NCBI GenBank assembly: GCA_963778845.1 | Contig: CAVZVW010000005.1 | Location: 1 to 64,000 of the forward strand | Direction of reading: 5' to 3' | DNA: 64,000 bases | From: CAVZVW01 sp963778845 | GTDB lineage: Bacteria > Actinomycetota > Actinomycetes > Actinomycetales > Kineosporiaceae | Part shown: positions 54,852 to 63,061 of the stretch, piece by piece | Numbering within the stretch: position 1 is the stretch's first letter | How the letters are laid out: each line of letters starts with the position of its first letter | The notes under the pieces: model-generated | Databases searched by the model: none | Seen by the model: only the letters and a program-made list of their open reading frames with translations | Told to the model about the DNA's origin: nothing | Made by a program: the position numbers and the translations under genes

Positions 54852-55037
54852 TCAGCGGCGGCGCAGCCCGACCACGACCATGAACGCCCCGACGAGGGCA
54901 ACCACGGGACCGATCACGGCCCAGGTGGTGGAGCCGCTCATGAAGCTCCCACTGATGAGGCCGAGGCCCTGGAACATCCAGACCAGCCCCATGAGGACGA
55001 CGAGCACCCCTGCACCCACGAGCACCTGACGCCTCAT
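54852..55037 (-). CDS. Small two-helix membrane protein
   Basis: 61 residues starting MRRQVLVGAG (ATG 55037, GAGGT upstream). The helices are GVLVVLMGLVWMFQGLGLIS and AVIGPVVALVGAFMVVVGLR, ending in basic RRR. The pattern, a WMFQGLG-type turn and GSFMSGSTTW, is common in actinobacterial small membrane proteins of unknown role. It is divergent from the next gene. Confidence 0.72.
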   Translation of the reverse strand: MRRQVLVGAGVLVVLMGLVWMFQGLGLISGSFMSGSTTWAVIGPVVALVGAFMVVVGLRRR

Positions 55038-55194
55038 CGCCGACCTCTTTCCACCTGGGGCGACCCCGCCCGGACACTCGCGTGCCCCGGTCGGCCAACG
55101 CTGCACCACCGAACGCGCGGCGGCAAGCCCGCCGCACGAGGCGGCAACGCCTTGGGGCATGAGGCGGCCGATGACCCGGGCCCATACTGGTCGG

Positions 55195-55695
55195 GTGCTG
55201 TCCGTCGACCTCGCACTGCGCCTTCGCGACGCGGGGCTGCGATGGACGCCGGCCAGCGGCGACCGGTTCGTCCTGCCGAACCGAGGCATGGACTCCGAGG
55301 TGTTCGTGCTCGCGGACATGACAGTCGAGGTGCACGAGTTCCCCACCGGCAAGGTGATCGGCTTCAACGGGGTCACGGAGTGGGCGCTGGACTCCGTCGA
55401 CAAGGACGATGCCCTCTGGCTGCCCGCAGAGCACCAGCTGCGCGCCCTTCTCGCGAACATGTTCGTACGGCTCCAGCCGCTCGAGCCGGGTCCCGGCTTC
55501 GGCGTGACGATCAAGCTGCCGGACGACGAGAGGACCTTCACGTCGAACGACGCCGAGGACGCCTACGCGGGCGCGCTGCTCGCCGTCCTCCACTTCGTCG
55601 GGGAGTCCCCGACCGCCGAACAGCACCCGCCGGGCCGGGAGCCTCGGCCCCTCGGCCCGGCGGGTCGGGCGGGCCGAGCGGACTCGGCGGTCTGA
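55195..55695 (+). CDS. Conserved hypothetical protein
   Basis: The GTG at 55195 (VLSVDLALRLRDAGLRWTPAS) is the likely start; the frame is open to 55159. Recognisable only as a widespread actinobacterial family: RFVLPNRGMDSEVFVLADMT, then WLPAEHQLRALLANMFVRL and DAYAGALLAVLHFVG. Members are sometimes annotated as pilus assembly protein CpaE, but no P-loop is present. The Pro/Arg/Gly tail is variable. It ends 3 bases before the GTG of the phosphotransferase gene, so both are in one operon. Confidence 0.6.
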   Translation: MLSVDLALRLRDAGLRWTPASGDRFVLPNRGMDSEVFVLADMTVEVHEFPTGKVIGFNGVTEWALDSVDKDDALWLPAEHQLRALLANMFVRLQPLEPGPGFGVTIKLPDDERTFTSNDAEDAYAGALLAVLHFVGESPTAEQHPPGREPRPLGPAGRAGRADSAV

Positions 55696-55697
55696 CC

Positions 55698-56750
55698 GTG
55701 CCGGACGACGAGAGCGGGCCACCGGGCCTGGACATCGGACGCCTGGCCGCCTACCTGGGCCGCGAGGCGCCCGACCTGCTTCCCGGGCGCCCGCTCACCG
55801 CCCGACTCGTGCCCGGCGGCCGGTCCAACCTCACCTACGTCCTCGAGGACGGCGCGCGCTCGGCGGTGCTGCGCCGCCCCCCTCTGGGGCACGTGCTCGC
55901 GACGGCCCACGACATGCACCGCGAGTTCCGCGTGATCCAGGCACTGGCCGCGACACCGGTGCCCGTACCCGAGGCGCTCGTGCTCGGCGACGACCCCGAC
56001 GTGCTCGGAGCACCCTTCTACCTCATGCAGCACGTCGACGGCCGCGTCCTGCGCCACGACACCGACCTCGCCGACGTCGGCACCACGCAGCGCGAGGTTC
56101 TCGGGCACGCCCTCGTCGACGTCCTCGCGGACCTGCACGACGTCGACCCGGCGTCCGTCGGGCTGCAGACCTTCGGCCGCCCGGAGGGGTACCTGGAGCG
56201 GCAGGTGGTCCGGTGGGCCGCGCAGCTCGAGGCGAGCCGCAGCCGTGACCTGCCGGGGATCGAGGACCTGCGCGACCGGCTCGGCGGCGCCGTCCCCGCG
56301 ACCCGGCGCAGCACCGTGCTGCACGGCGACTACCGGCTGGACAACGTCATGGTCGACCGCGCGGACCCGCGACGGATCGTGGCCGTCCTGGACTGGGAGA
56401 TGGCGACCCTTGGTGACCCGCTGGCCGACGTGGGCCTCCTGCTCGTGTACGCGACCGGGCTCACGGGCCTCGGCCACGCCGTCACCGACGGGATGACGGC
56501 CGAGGGGTTCCCGAGCAGGCGCGCACTCGTCGAGCGGTACGTCTCGCGGTCGGGTGCGGACGTATCCGGCCTGGCCTGGTACGTCGCTTTCGGCTACTTC
56601 AAGCTCGCGGTGATCCTCGAAGGCATCCACGCCCGCTACGTCAAGGGCCAGACGGTGGGCACCGGCTTCGAGGACATCGCGGCGATGGTCGTCCCGCTGG
56701 CCGGCGCGGGTCTGGCTGCCCTGCGCGAGCCCTCTGCCTGGCAGACGTGA
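55698..56750 (+). CDS. Phosphotransferase family protein (APH/ChoK-like kinase fold)
   Basis: 350 residues from GTG 55698. VPGGRSNLTYVL at the start and VLHGDYRLDNVM (catalytic loop, H-G-D-x-x-x-x-N) with VLDWEMATLGDPLADVGLLL (D-W-E) are those of the aminoglycoside-phosphotransferase-like family. The WEMATLGDP form is typical of the ACAD10/acyl-CoA-linked branch, not antibiotic resistance. The substrate is unknown. It is followed by four 16-bp repeats and the converging PAC2 gene. Confidence 0.82.
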   Translation: MPDDESGPPGLDIGRLAAYLGREAPDLLPGRPLTARLVPGGRSNLTYVLEDGARSAVLRRPPLGHVLATAHDMHREFRVIQALAATPVPVPEALVLGDDPDVLGAPFYLMQHVDGRVLRHDTDLADVGTTQREVLGHALVDVLADLHDVDPASVGLQTFGRPEGYLERQVVRWAAQLEASRSRDLPGIEDLRDRLGGAVPATRRSTVLHGDYRLDNVMVDRADPRRIVAVLDWEMATLGDPLADVGLLLVYATGLTGLGHAVTDGMTAEGFPSRRALVERYVSRSGADVSGLAWYVAFGYFKLAVILEGIHARYVKGQTVGTGFEDIAAMVVPLAGAGLAALREPSAWQT

Positions 56751-56803
56751 GCCAAGGCAGACGCGAGCCATGGCAGACGTGAGCCATGGCAGACGTGAGC
56801 CCG
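56740..56803. repeat. Four tandem 16-bp repeats
   Basis: Units of GGCAGACGTGAGCCAT or close variants begin at 56740, 56756, 56772 and 56788. The first contains the stop codon of the phosphotransferase gene. They lie between the two converging genes. Slippage would not change either protein much, since the stop is in the first unit. Confidence 0.85.
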
Positions 56804-56817
56804 GCCGGGACCCGGGC

Positions 56818-57744
56818 TCAGCCTTCGCTGCGTCCGCGCCTGTCGTTCTCCTCGGCGAGGAAGCGCTCCAGCTCCGCCCCCAGCTCGTCGGCGGTGGGCA
56901 GCTGGGCCGACTCCTCGGCCAGCAGCGAGCGGCTGCGACCCCGGATGAACGCGTCGTACTGCTCCTCCAGGGCGCGCACCACCGCTTGAACCTCCGGCTG
57001 GTCGCCCACCTGCTCCTCGATCGCTGCCCGGGTCTGCTCCCCGGCCTCCCGCAGCGCAGCGGTCGGCAGCGTGAGGTCGCACACGGCGCTCACGGCCTCC
57101 AGCAGGGCCACCGCCGCGACCGCGTACTCCGCCTGGGCGAGGTAGTGCGGGACGTGGACGGCGAACCCCGCGGCGTCGTGCCCCGCCTCGCCCAGGCGCA
57201 GCTCGAGAAGGCCGCCGATGTTCCCGGGCACCTGGACAGTGCCGACCCACGGCTCGTAGCCGCCGATGAGGTCCTTGCGGGTGGCGTGGGCGGTCATGCC
57301 GGCAGGGCGGGTGTGCGGCACGGCCATCGGGATGGCGTGGACCCCGACCGACAGCCGGACGCCGAAATGCTCCACGAGGCCGCGGACGGCGCGCACGAAC
57401 CGCTCCCACTGGACGTCGGGCTCCGGACCCGTCAGCAGGAGGAACGGGACACCCTGCAGGTCGCGGACGAGCCGCAGCACCAGGGCAGGGGCGTCGTAGG
57501 ACTCCCAGTGGTCCTCGATGAACAGCATGGCCGGGCGGCGTGCACGGTAGTCGTGCACCTGGTCGACATCGAACGTCGCGAGCACGCTGTGGCTCAGCTC
57601 GGACAGCAGGTGCTCACTGGCCAGGCGCCCCGCGGAGCCAGCGTCGATGAACCCGGTCAGCATGTGCAGGAGCACGGGCCGCTGCAGCTCACCGGCGCCC
57701 GGCTGATCTGCGCTGAGCTCGTAGAGAGCCTTCGGATCGAGCAC
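56818..57744 (-). CDS. PAC2 family protein
   Basis: 308 residues from GTG 57744, with AAGGAGGAG upstream. The family landmarks are LLHMLTGFIDAGSAGRLASE, FIEDHWESYDAPALVL, LLTGPEPDVQWERFVRAV and GVHAIPMAVPHTRPAG. The PAC2 fold is related to proteasome assembly chaperones. Actinobacterial members are common, but their function is not settled. A coiled C-terminus (EEQYDAFIRGRSRSLLAEES) follows. Confidence 0.85.
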   Translation of the reverse strand: MLDPKALYELSADQPGAGELQRPVLLHMLTGFIDAGSAGRLASEHLLSELSHSVLATFDVDQVHDYRARRPAMLFIEDHWESYDAPALVLRLVRDLQGVPFLLLTGPEPDVQWERFVRAVRGLVEHFGVRLSVGVHAIPMAVPHTRPAGMTAHATRKDLIGGYEPWVGTVQVPGNIGGLLELRLGEAGHDAAGFAVHVPHYLAQAEYAVAAVALLEAVSAVCDLTLPTAALREAGEQTRAAIEEQVGDQPEVQAVVRALEEQYDAFIRGRSRSLLAEESAQLPTADELGAELERFLAEENDRRGRSEG

Positions 57745-57757
57745 GGTCCGGCTCCTC

Positions 57758-57831
57758 CTTGTCTGTGCGAATCGCCTTGTCTGTGCGAATCGACGTCTTC
57801 TGGGCGAATCGACGTCTTCTGGGCGAATCTT
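57758..57831. repeat. Tandem repeats upstream of the PAC2 gene
   Basis: Two 18-bp units (CTTGTCTGTGCGAATCG plus one base) are followed by two 19-bp units (CGTCTTCTGGGCGAATCGA or variant). All four share TCT-n-G-GCGAATC. They lie just upstream of the PAC2 start, where its promoter should be. Confidence 0.8.
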
Positions 57832-58115
57832 CACGACCTGCTGGCGTCGCGAGGTGCTGGTCTGAGGACGTGCTGGGCGGTGATCACACGGTACGTCAAT
57901 GCCTGGATCGAACGCGCGAGCGCTCCCGCCAGTATTCCGACGACGGGTACGGCCGACACGACGAGCCACCGGAGGCGACGGTTGCTGAGGATCACGGGTC
58001 ACTGCCGATGACGGGTACTAGAACGAAGGGACATCTGGCGACCTTCCCGAGCCCGCGAGGAAGGTGGCGGCATCGAGAGGGTGGCCGAGCCCACTCAGAC
58101 CAGCCGGGAGATGAC
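57832..58115. other. 284-bp spacer before the secreted-protein gene
   Basis: An ORF is open through it but has no recognisable motif. A GGGAG ribosome-binding site precedes the ATG at 58116. I see nothing else. Confidence 0.4.
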
Positions 58116-58505
58116 ATGCCCATCACCATGCGGCGCGTCCTGTCCGCCTCCACCGCCACTGTCCTGGCCGCCGCCGCCCTCGCGATCGCGACCCCGGCGC
58201 AGGCCAAGGCCGGCGTCGTCACCGCCAAGGGCACCTGCACGGGCGGTGCCTGGAAGCTGAAGGCCGGCCATGACAACTCCAAGATCCAGGTCGAGCTCGA
58301 GCTCGATACCAACCACAACGGCCAGAGCTGGGCGGTGAGGGTGACCGACAACGGTGTGGTCGTCGTGTCGGGGACCAGGAAGACACTCGCCCCCAGCGGG
58401 TCGTTCACGGTCAGGGCGCTGGTGGCAGACCGCGCCGGCAAGGACCGCATCGTCGCGCGAGCGACTCGCGCCGGAGTCACATGCACCGGCGCCGTGACCG
58501 TCTGA
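58116..58505 (+). CDS. Small secreted protein of unknown function
   Basis: 129 residues. The signal peptide, with STATVLAAAALAIATPAQAK and AQA|KAG-type cleavage, is clear. The mature part is a single small beta-rich domain with KGTCTGGAWKLKAGHDNS, and one Cys near each end (TCTGGAW, then GVTCTGAVTV), probably a disulfide. It ends where the histidine-kinase frame begins. A ligand-binding partner of the kinase is a possible role, but that is only from position. Confidence 0.65.
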   Translation: MPITMRRVLSASTATVLAAAALAIATPAQAKAGVVTAKGTCTGGAWKLKAGHDNSKIQVELELDTNHNGQSWAVRVTDNGVVVVSGTRKTLAPSGSFTVRALVADRAGKDRIVARATRAGVTCTGAVTV

Positions 58506-60097
58506 GCGGGATCAGGCTCCGCGTGCCGCACCCAGTGGCCGAGCGCCTGAGATCGCTCAGCTTCCGCACCGGGGCGGGTGGCCCTACGCCACCCGCCCCG
58601 TCGCCACGCCCGGCCTACGGCGACGCCAGCACGCTGTGGAGTGACGAGTGGGACTGGTGGGAGGCCGCCGGCGCCGAGGCCGGCACCCCCGGCGACCTCG
58701 GCGGTGCACGGATCAGCAGCACTGGGTCGGCGCACCGCATCGTCCTGGCCGACGGCAGCACGGCCCCGGTGACGGCGGCCTCCTCGCGCCGCCACGTCAT
58801 CCTCCGGTTCGCTGCGGTCGACGCCGCACTCGTGCTCGTCCTGGTGATCCTCGGTCTCGTGCTGGCGCAGGTCGCGGCTCGCAGGGAAGCGGTCGCGGAC
58901 GCGCGCAACGCCGCCGACCTGCTCGCCGCCAGTGTCGTGCAGCCAGCCCTGTCCTCCGGACTGGCCGCAGGTGACCCGGTGGCGGTGGCGGCCATGGACC
59001 GGGTGGTCCGTCGCCGGGTGCTCAGCACCACGGTCGTCCGTGTGAAGATCTGGACCCGGGACGGCCACATCGTCTACAGCGACGAGAAGAGGCTTCTCGG
59101 CGCCAGGTTCGGGCTGGAGGAGGACGAGACGCGCGCCCTCGATCTCGGGCTCACCCAGGCCCAGGTGTCGGACCTGTCGAAGCCGGAGAACACCTACGAG
59201 AACGGGTTCGGCAAGCTCCTGGAGGTCTACCGACCTGTGCGCGACCCCGCAGGCCACGACCTGCTGTTCGAGACGTACTCGCGGTACGCGAGCGTCTCGG
59301 CGCGCAGCTCTGCCGTCTTCGGCGCGTTCGCCCCGGTGACCCTGTTCACGGCGATCCTGCTAGGCCTGCTCCAGTGGCCGCTCGTGCGATGGGTGCTGCG
59401 ACAGCTCGACACGATGCGGGCCGAGCGGGAGCAGCTGCTCGTGCAGGCACTGGCCGCCGGTGACGAGGAGCGTCGTCGGATCGTCGGGAACCTGCACGAC
59501 GGCATCGTGCAGGACCTCACGGGGGCCTCCCTCGTGGTCACCGGAGCCGCCGCCTCGGCGCGGCGGACGGGCCGCGACGACCTGGCCGACGAGATGGGCT
59601 CCGCCGCCGAGGCGGTCAGGCGCGGCCTGCGCGGGCTGCGCTCGGCCCTGGTGGAGATCTACCCTCCGGTTCTGGACGAGTCCAGCCTCGTCGACGCGCT
59701 CGGCGACCTCGTCGCGCCCCTGCGCAGCCGCGGCATGCAGGTGGACGTCGACCTGCCGATCCAGGTGGACGCGCCGGCAGCCGTCGAGGCCCTCGTGTAC
59801 CGCGTGGCGCAGGAGGCGGTGCGCAACGTGGCCAAGCACTCCGGGGCGGCGCGGATGTCGCTGCGCCTGGCACAGACGGGGACAAGCCTTCTGCTCGAGG
59901 TCCAGGACGACGGTGTCGGCTTCGAACCCCGGCACAGTGCGGACGGCACCCGGCTGTTCGTCACCGAGCGCGATGACGGCACCCATGTGGGACTCTCCCT
60001 CCTGGCTGACGTCGCACGACAGGCGGGGGCCAGACTGGAGCTCTTGACCACTCCGGGCCAGGGGACGACAGTGCGCGTGGAGGTGCCGCTTCTGTGA
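58481..60097 (+). CDS. Sensor histidine kinase (NarL/HisKA_3 type)
   Basis: 538 residues if ATG 58481 is used; a GTG at 58523 avoids the overlap with the secreted-protein gene. TM1 is near residues 107-131 (FAAVDAALVLVLVILGLVLA). An extracytoplasmic sensor of about 145 residues with IWTRDGHIVYSDEKRLLG follows, then TM2 near 277-297. The phosphorylated His is in RRRIVGNLHDGIVQDLTGAS (HisKA_3), followed by VYRVAQEAVRNVAKHSGA (N box) and LEVQDDGVGFEP (G1). It phosphorylates the response regulator whose gene overlaps its stop by 4 bases. Confidence 0.88.
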   Translation: MHRRRDRLSGIRLRVPHPVAERLRSLSFRTGAGGPTPPAPSPRPAYGDASTLWSDEWDWWEAAGAEAGTPGDLGGARISSTGSAHRIVLADGSTAPVTAASSRRHVILRFAAVDAALVLVLVILGLVLAQVAARREAVADARNAADLLAASVVQPALSSGLAAGDPVAVAAMDRVVRRRVLSTTVVRVKIWTRDGHIVYSDEKRLLGARFGLEEDETRALDLGLTQAQVSDLSKPENTYENGFGKLLEVYRPVRDPAGHDLLFETYSRYASVSARSSAVFGAFAPVTLFTAILLGLLQWPLVRWVLRQLDTMRAEREQLLVQALAAGDEERRRIVGNLHDGIVQDLTGASLVVTGAAASARRTGRDDLADEMGSAAEAVRRGLRGLRSALVEIYPPVLDESSLVDALGDLVAPLRSRGMQVDVDLPIQVDAPAAVEALVYRVAQEAVRNVAKHSGAARMSLRLAQTGTSLLLEVQDDGVGFEPRHSADGTRLFVTERDDGTHVGLSLLADVARQAGARLELLTTPGQGTTVRVEVPLL

Positions 60098-60726
60098 TCA
60101 GAGTCGTGCTCGTCGATGACCACCGCCTTGTTCGCGAGGGACTGCGCACGCTGCTCGACGACCTCGACGACATCACCGTGGTCGGGGCAGCCGCCGACGG
60201 TGACGAGGCGCTCACGGTCGTGCGCGAATGCCTGCCTGACGTCGTCCTCATGGACCTGTCCATGCCACGGACAGACGGTGTCGAGGCGACGAGGAGGATC
60301 GCAGCGGAGCACCCGGACGTGCTCGTCGTCGTCCTCACGTCCTTCGCCGAGACGGCCCGGGTACAGTCCGCGCTCGACGCGGGCGCGGTCGGCTACCTGC
60401 TCAAGGACTCCGAGCCGGACATGCTGGTGCGCGGCATCCGGGCCGTGGTCGCCGGGGAGTCCCCGTTGGACCCCCGGGTGACCAGGGCCGCCATCGCCGC
60501 CCGCAGCCAGAAGTCGCCGAAGACGAGCCTGACCGACCGCGAGCGCGAGGTGCTGCGCCTCGTCGGCCGGGGCCTGGCGAACAAGCAGATCGGGCGCATC
60601 CTGGGCATCTCCGAGCGCACCGTGAAGGCCCACCTGACGAGCGCCTTCAGCCGCATCGGCGTCAGCGACCGCACGTCGGCCGCGCTGTGGGTGCAACGCA
60701 ACCTGGTGGAGACGCCCGACGCCTGA
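60094..60726 (+). CDS. LuxR/NarL-type response regulator
   Basis: 210 residues from GTG 60094. The receiver domain has VVLVDDHRLVREGLRTLLD (acidic pocket), LPDVVLMDLSMPRTDG (phosphorylated Asp) and AVGYLLKDSEPD (conserved Lys). The C-terminal LuxR helix-turn-helix is LTDREREVLRLVGRGLANKQ, then GRILGISERTVKAHLTSAFS. It is the cognate partner of the kinase just upstream (GTGA overlap). Targets are unknown. Confidence 0.92.
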   Translation: MIRVVLVDDHRLVREGLRTLLDDLDDITVVGAAADGDEALTVVRECLPDVVLMDLSMPRTDGVEATRRIAAEHPDVLVVVLTSFAETARVQSALDAGAVGYLLKDSEPDMLVRGIRAVVAGESPLDPRVTRAAIAARSQKSPKTSLTDREREVLRLVGRGLANKQIGRILGISERTVKAHLTSAFSRIGVSDRTSAALWVQRNLVETPDA

Positions 60727-61036
60727 GACCGCGCCTGTGGGCGGGCAGCATTCAGCGGCCCGAACCGGTTTCCCACCAGGTCCTTCGCCTCACCCACCGC
60801 GCCGAGCCCTGTGCCGGGTCGAACGGGTGGCTCGTGGCTTTGGGTCACCATCCTGGGTGAGCCGGTATCGGGCCGCCGGACACCAGAGTCCTCCGACTGG
60901 TCGACCCCGGGCACGGGACCTTGGTCATGCCGGTCGGTCACCCAGTGTGTCGAACATCTCGACTCCGGACGAGCCCGCGAGGAGTACTCTCCGGCGGACC
61001 CCGGCGAGCGTGCCGAACGCGCTATTCGCCGCTGTG
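60727..61036. other. 310-bp spacer between converging genes
   Basis: Lies between the ends of the response-regulator and epimerase genes. No supported gene, repeat or clear terminator hairpin. Confidence 0.45.
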
Positions 61037-62014
61037 TCAGGCGTTTCGCCAGTGAGCAAGCAGCTTCTGCTCCGCGTCCTCCGCGAGCCCCACACCGGGG
61101 ACCAGCGGGGTGTGCGGATCAGCGAGGATGTCACGCACCGTATCTGCCAGAGGCCGGGGGGCAAGGCCCGAGGCGAAAGCCGCGGACGGGTCCACGGCCC
61201 CCAGCCACGACGGGTCTCCCTCGGCCCACAGGGGCAGCGCACGCCCGTCCTGGCCGGCGGCGAGGAGGAAGTCCGCGTCGACCCAGCGCAGGACGGTCCC
61301 GGGGCCGGCGACGGCGGAGACGACCGTGTCGAGGGCATCGCCGAGACCGAAGGGTGGTGCCGGGCTCGCAGCGTGGAACACTCCGCCTGCGCCGCCCTCC
61401 ACCAAGGACACGACCCAGCCGGCGAGGTCCCGGGCGTCGACCACCTGTACCGGCTGGTGCGCCGGCCCAGGTGCGAGCACCTCCCCGCCGCGGGCGATGC
61501 GACGCACCCAGTACGTGAAGCGGCCGGTGTGGTCGCCGGGGCCGACGACGTATGTCGGGCGGATGACCAGCGGGCCGGCGTCGAACACCTCCGTGGCGGC
61601 GGCCTCGCAAGCCGCCTTGAGCGCACCGTACGTCTGCCCGTCGACGGTCTCGGTGTCCGGCTCCGGCGGCGGCTGCAGGGCCGCGTCCTCGACGATCCCC
61701 GGGCCGGCCGGCTCGGCGTAGGCCGAGATCGAGGAGATGTAGACGTAACGGCCTCCCCGCCCGCCGAGCGCATGTGCCAGGGTGCGCACCTGGCGTGGCA
61801 CGTAGGCACACACGTCGACCGTCGCATCCCATGTGCCCCGTGCCAGGGCACCCAGGTCGTGGTCGCGGTCACCCAGGCGGTGCTCGGCGTCGGGGAACAG
61901 CCGAGGGCCGGTGCGGCCGCGGTGGAACAGCGTGACGTCGTGACCGCCGTCCAGCGCGGCCTGCACCAGGTGCCTGCCGACGAAGCGGGTTCCACCGATG
62001 ACAAGGACCCTCAC
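61037..62014 (-). CDS. NAD-dependent epimerase/dehydratase (atypical SDR)
   Basis: 325 residues from GTG 62014, with GGAGGAG upstream. LVIGGTRFVGRHLVQAAL is the GGTxFxG dinucleotide loop of atypical extended SDRs. SISAYAEPAGPG, YGALKAACEAAATEVFD (Tyr-x-x-x-Lys) and VIRPTYVVGPGDHTGRFTYW follow. This form is common in actinobacterial reductases of unknown substrate. It is followed 38 bases downstream of a PadR gene on the same strand. Confidence 0.82.
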   Translation of the reverse strand: MRVLVIGGTRFVGRHLVQAALDGGHDVTLFHRGRTGPRLFPDAEHRLGDRDHDLGALARGTWDATVDVCAYVPRQVRTLAHALGGRGGRYVYISSISAYAEPAGPGIVEDAALQPPPEPDTETVDGQTYGALKAACEAAATEVFDAGPLVIRPTYVVGPGDHTGRFTYWVRRIARGGEVLAPGPAHQPVQVVDARDLAGWVVSLVEGGAGGVFHAASPAPPFGLGDALDTVVSAVAGPGTVLRWVDADFLLAAGQDGRALPLWAEGDPSWLGAVDPSAAFASGLAPRPLADTVRDILADPHTPLVPGVGLAEDAEQKLLAHWRNA

Positions 62015-62052
62015 CCGTACTCCTCCCGCTGCGCCGTCGTCGTGACCCGACC

Positions 62053-62919
62053 TTACGGGGCGTCGTCGCCGGCGAGGATGCGGTAGATCGAGCGGCGGGA
62101 CTCCTCGAGGACCGCGAGCGCACGTTGCGTCTGGCCCTCCTCCGCCTGCCGCGCCACCTGCTCCACCGCCATCGCCAGGGCCCTGAACGCGCCCATGAGC
62201 CCCTGCACCTGGCGGACCGGGCCCGCGTCACCCACCTCCCATGGGGTGGTCATCTCCTCTGGATGGCCCTCCACGTACGTATGCCCGGCCGCGGTGAGGC
62301 AGAACACACGCCGACCCTCCGACTCCTCCGACGTGACGAGCCCCTCGTCCTGCAGCTGCTGCAGGACCGGGTAGACCGAACCTGGGCTGGGTCGCCAGAG
62401 CCCCCCGCTGCGCTCGGTGAGCTCCATCATGATCGAATAGCCGTGGCGTGGGCCCTCGGAGAGCAGGGCCAGGACGGCGGCCCGGACGTTGCCGCGGCCG
62501 CGGCGACCACGAGGGCCCCAGCGGTGGCCGGGGCCGAAGCCGCGACCGGGCCCGAACCTGCGGCCCGGGCCGAAACCGGGTCCGAACCCCGGGCCGCCGA
62601 AGCCAGGTCCGAACCCCGGGCCGAAGCCCGGGCCGAAGCCGGGTCCGAACCCCGGGCCGCCGGAGCCGGGTCCGTGGCCAGGTCCGTGACCAGGTCCGTG
62701 GCCAGGTCCGTGGCCCGGCTCGTGGCCCGGCCCCTCGCCCGGCTCCTCCTGCTGGGCTGCGCCCCAGCTCTGTGCGCGCTCGGCTGTGCGTGCCCATCGT
62801 CGGGCCAGGTGGTGGGCCAGGTGCAGCTGCATCGTGGCCCGGGTCGGACGCGGCGGCCCGAAGCCGCGCAGGAACGGCTCCCTCGGCTCGGCCGCGCCCT
62901 CCATCGCGAATGCGGTCAT
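62053..62919 (-). CDS. PadR family transcriptional regulator with a Gly/Pro/His/Phe repeat linker
   Basis: 288 residues from ATG 62919 (GGGAG upstream). Residues 55-145 are a low-complexity linker of (GPGH)n and (GPGF)n repeats. The PadR winged helix follows: NVRAAVLALLSEGPRHGYSI, then SPGSVYPVLQQLQDEGLVTS and GRRVFCLTAAGH. The C-terminal helix is a dimerisation coil. PadR proteins usually repress neighbouring transport or stress genes. Here it precedes the epimerase on the same strand. Confidence 0.88.
   Translation of the reverse strand: MTAFAMEGAAEPREPFLRGFGPPRPTRATMQLHLAHHLARRWARTAERAQSWGAAQQEEPGEGPGHEPGHGPGHGPGHGPGHGPGSGGPGFGPGFGPGFGPGFGPGFGGPGFGPGFGPGRRFGPGRGFGPGHRWGPRGRRGRGNVRAAVLALLSEGPRHGYSIMMELTERSGGLWRPSPGSVYPVLQQLQDEGLVTSEESEGRRVFCLTAAGHTYVEGHPEEMTTPWEVGDAGPVRQVQGLMGAFRALAMAVEQVARQAEEGQTQRALAVLEESRRSIYRILAGDDAP
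62535..62725 (-). repeat. Repeats encoding the GPGH/GPGF linker of the PadR protein
   Basis: Imperfect 12-base units CCGGGCCCGG-like encode GPGH about five times and FGPG about ten times. Copy number is likely unstable. Confidence 0.75.
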
Positions 62920-62944
62920 CGTCAGCTCCCTTCAGATGTGTTGA

Positions 62945-62954
62945 CGATATATCG
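62945..62954. promoter_or_regulatory. Palindrome CGATATATCG overlapping the padR -10 region
   Basis: A perfect 10-bp palindrome 26 bases before the padR ATG. On the minus strand it contains TATATC, 16 bases after TTGTCT, a plausible -10/-35 pair. It is probably the autoregulatory operator, since PadR sites are often AT-rich palindromes. Confidence 0.45.
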
Positions 62955-63061
62955 CTGAACGGTCGCCAGACAAGACATGTTCCCCGCAGGGACATGCGAT
63001 CGCAGCGAGGACCAGGCAGGCTTGCCCCGACCACAGCTGCCCTGCCGAGGCCGGAGGCCCC

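Noticed and set aside
53170..55029. A plus-strand ORF of 619 codons opposite the DUF222-HNH gene
   Set aside because: Gly/Arg/Pro low complexity from strongly skewed codon use; the HNH motif is on the minus strand.
55195..55695. CpaE pilus-assembly ATPase
   Set aside because: The name is used for some homologues, but there is no P-loop or receiver-like domain and no pilus genes are near.
55698..56750. Aminoglycoside resistance gene
   Set aside because: The WEMATLGDP form points to the ACAD10-like phosphotransferase branch, not antibiotic-modifying enzymes.
57758..57831. CRISPR array
   Set aside because: The repeats are contiguous with no spacers and no cas genes are nearby.
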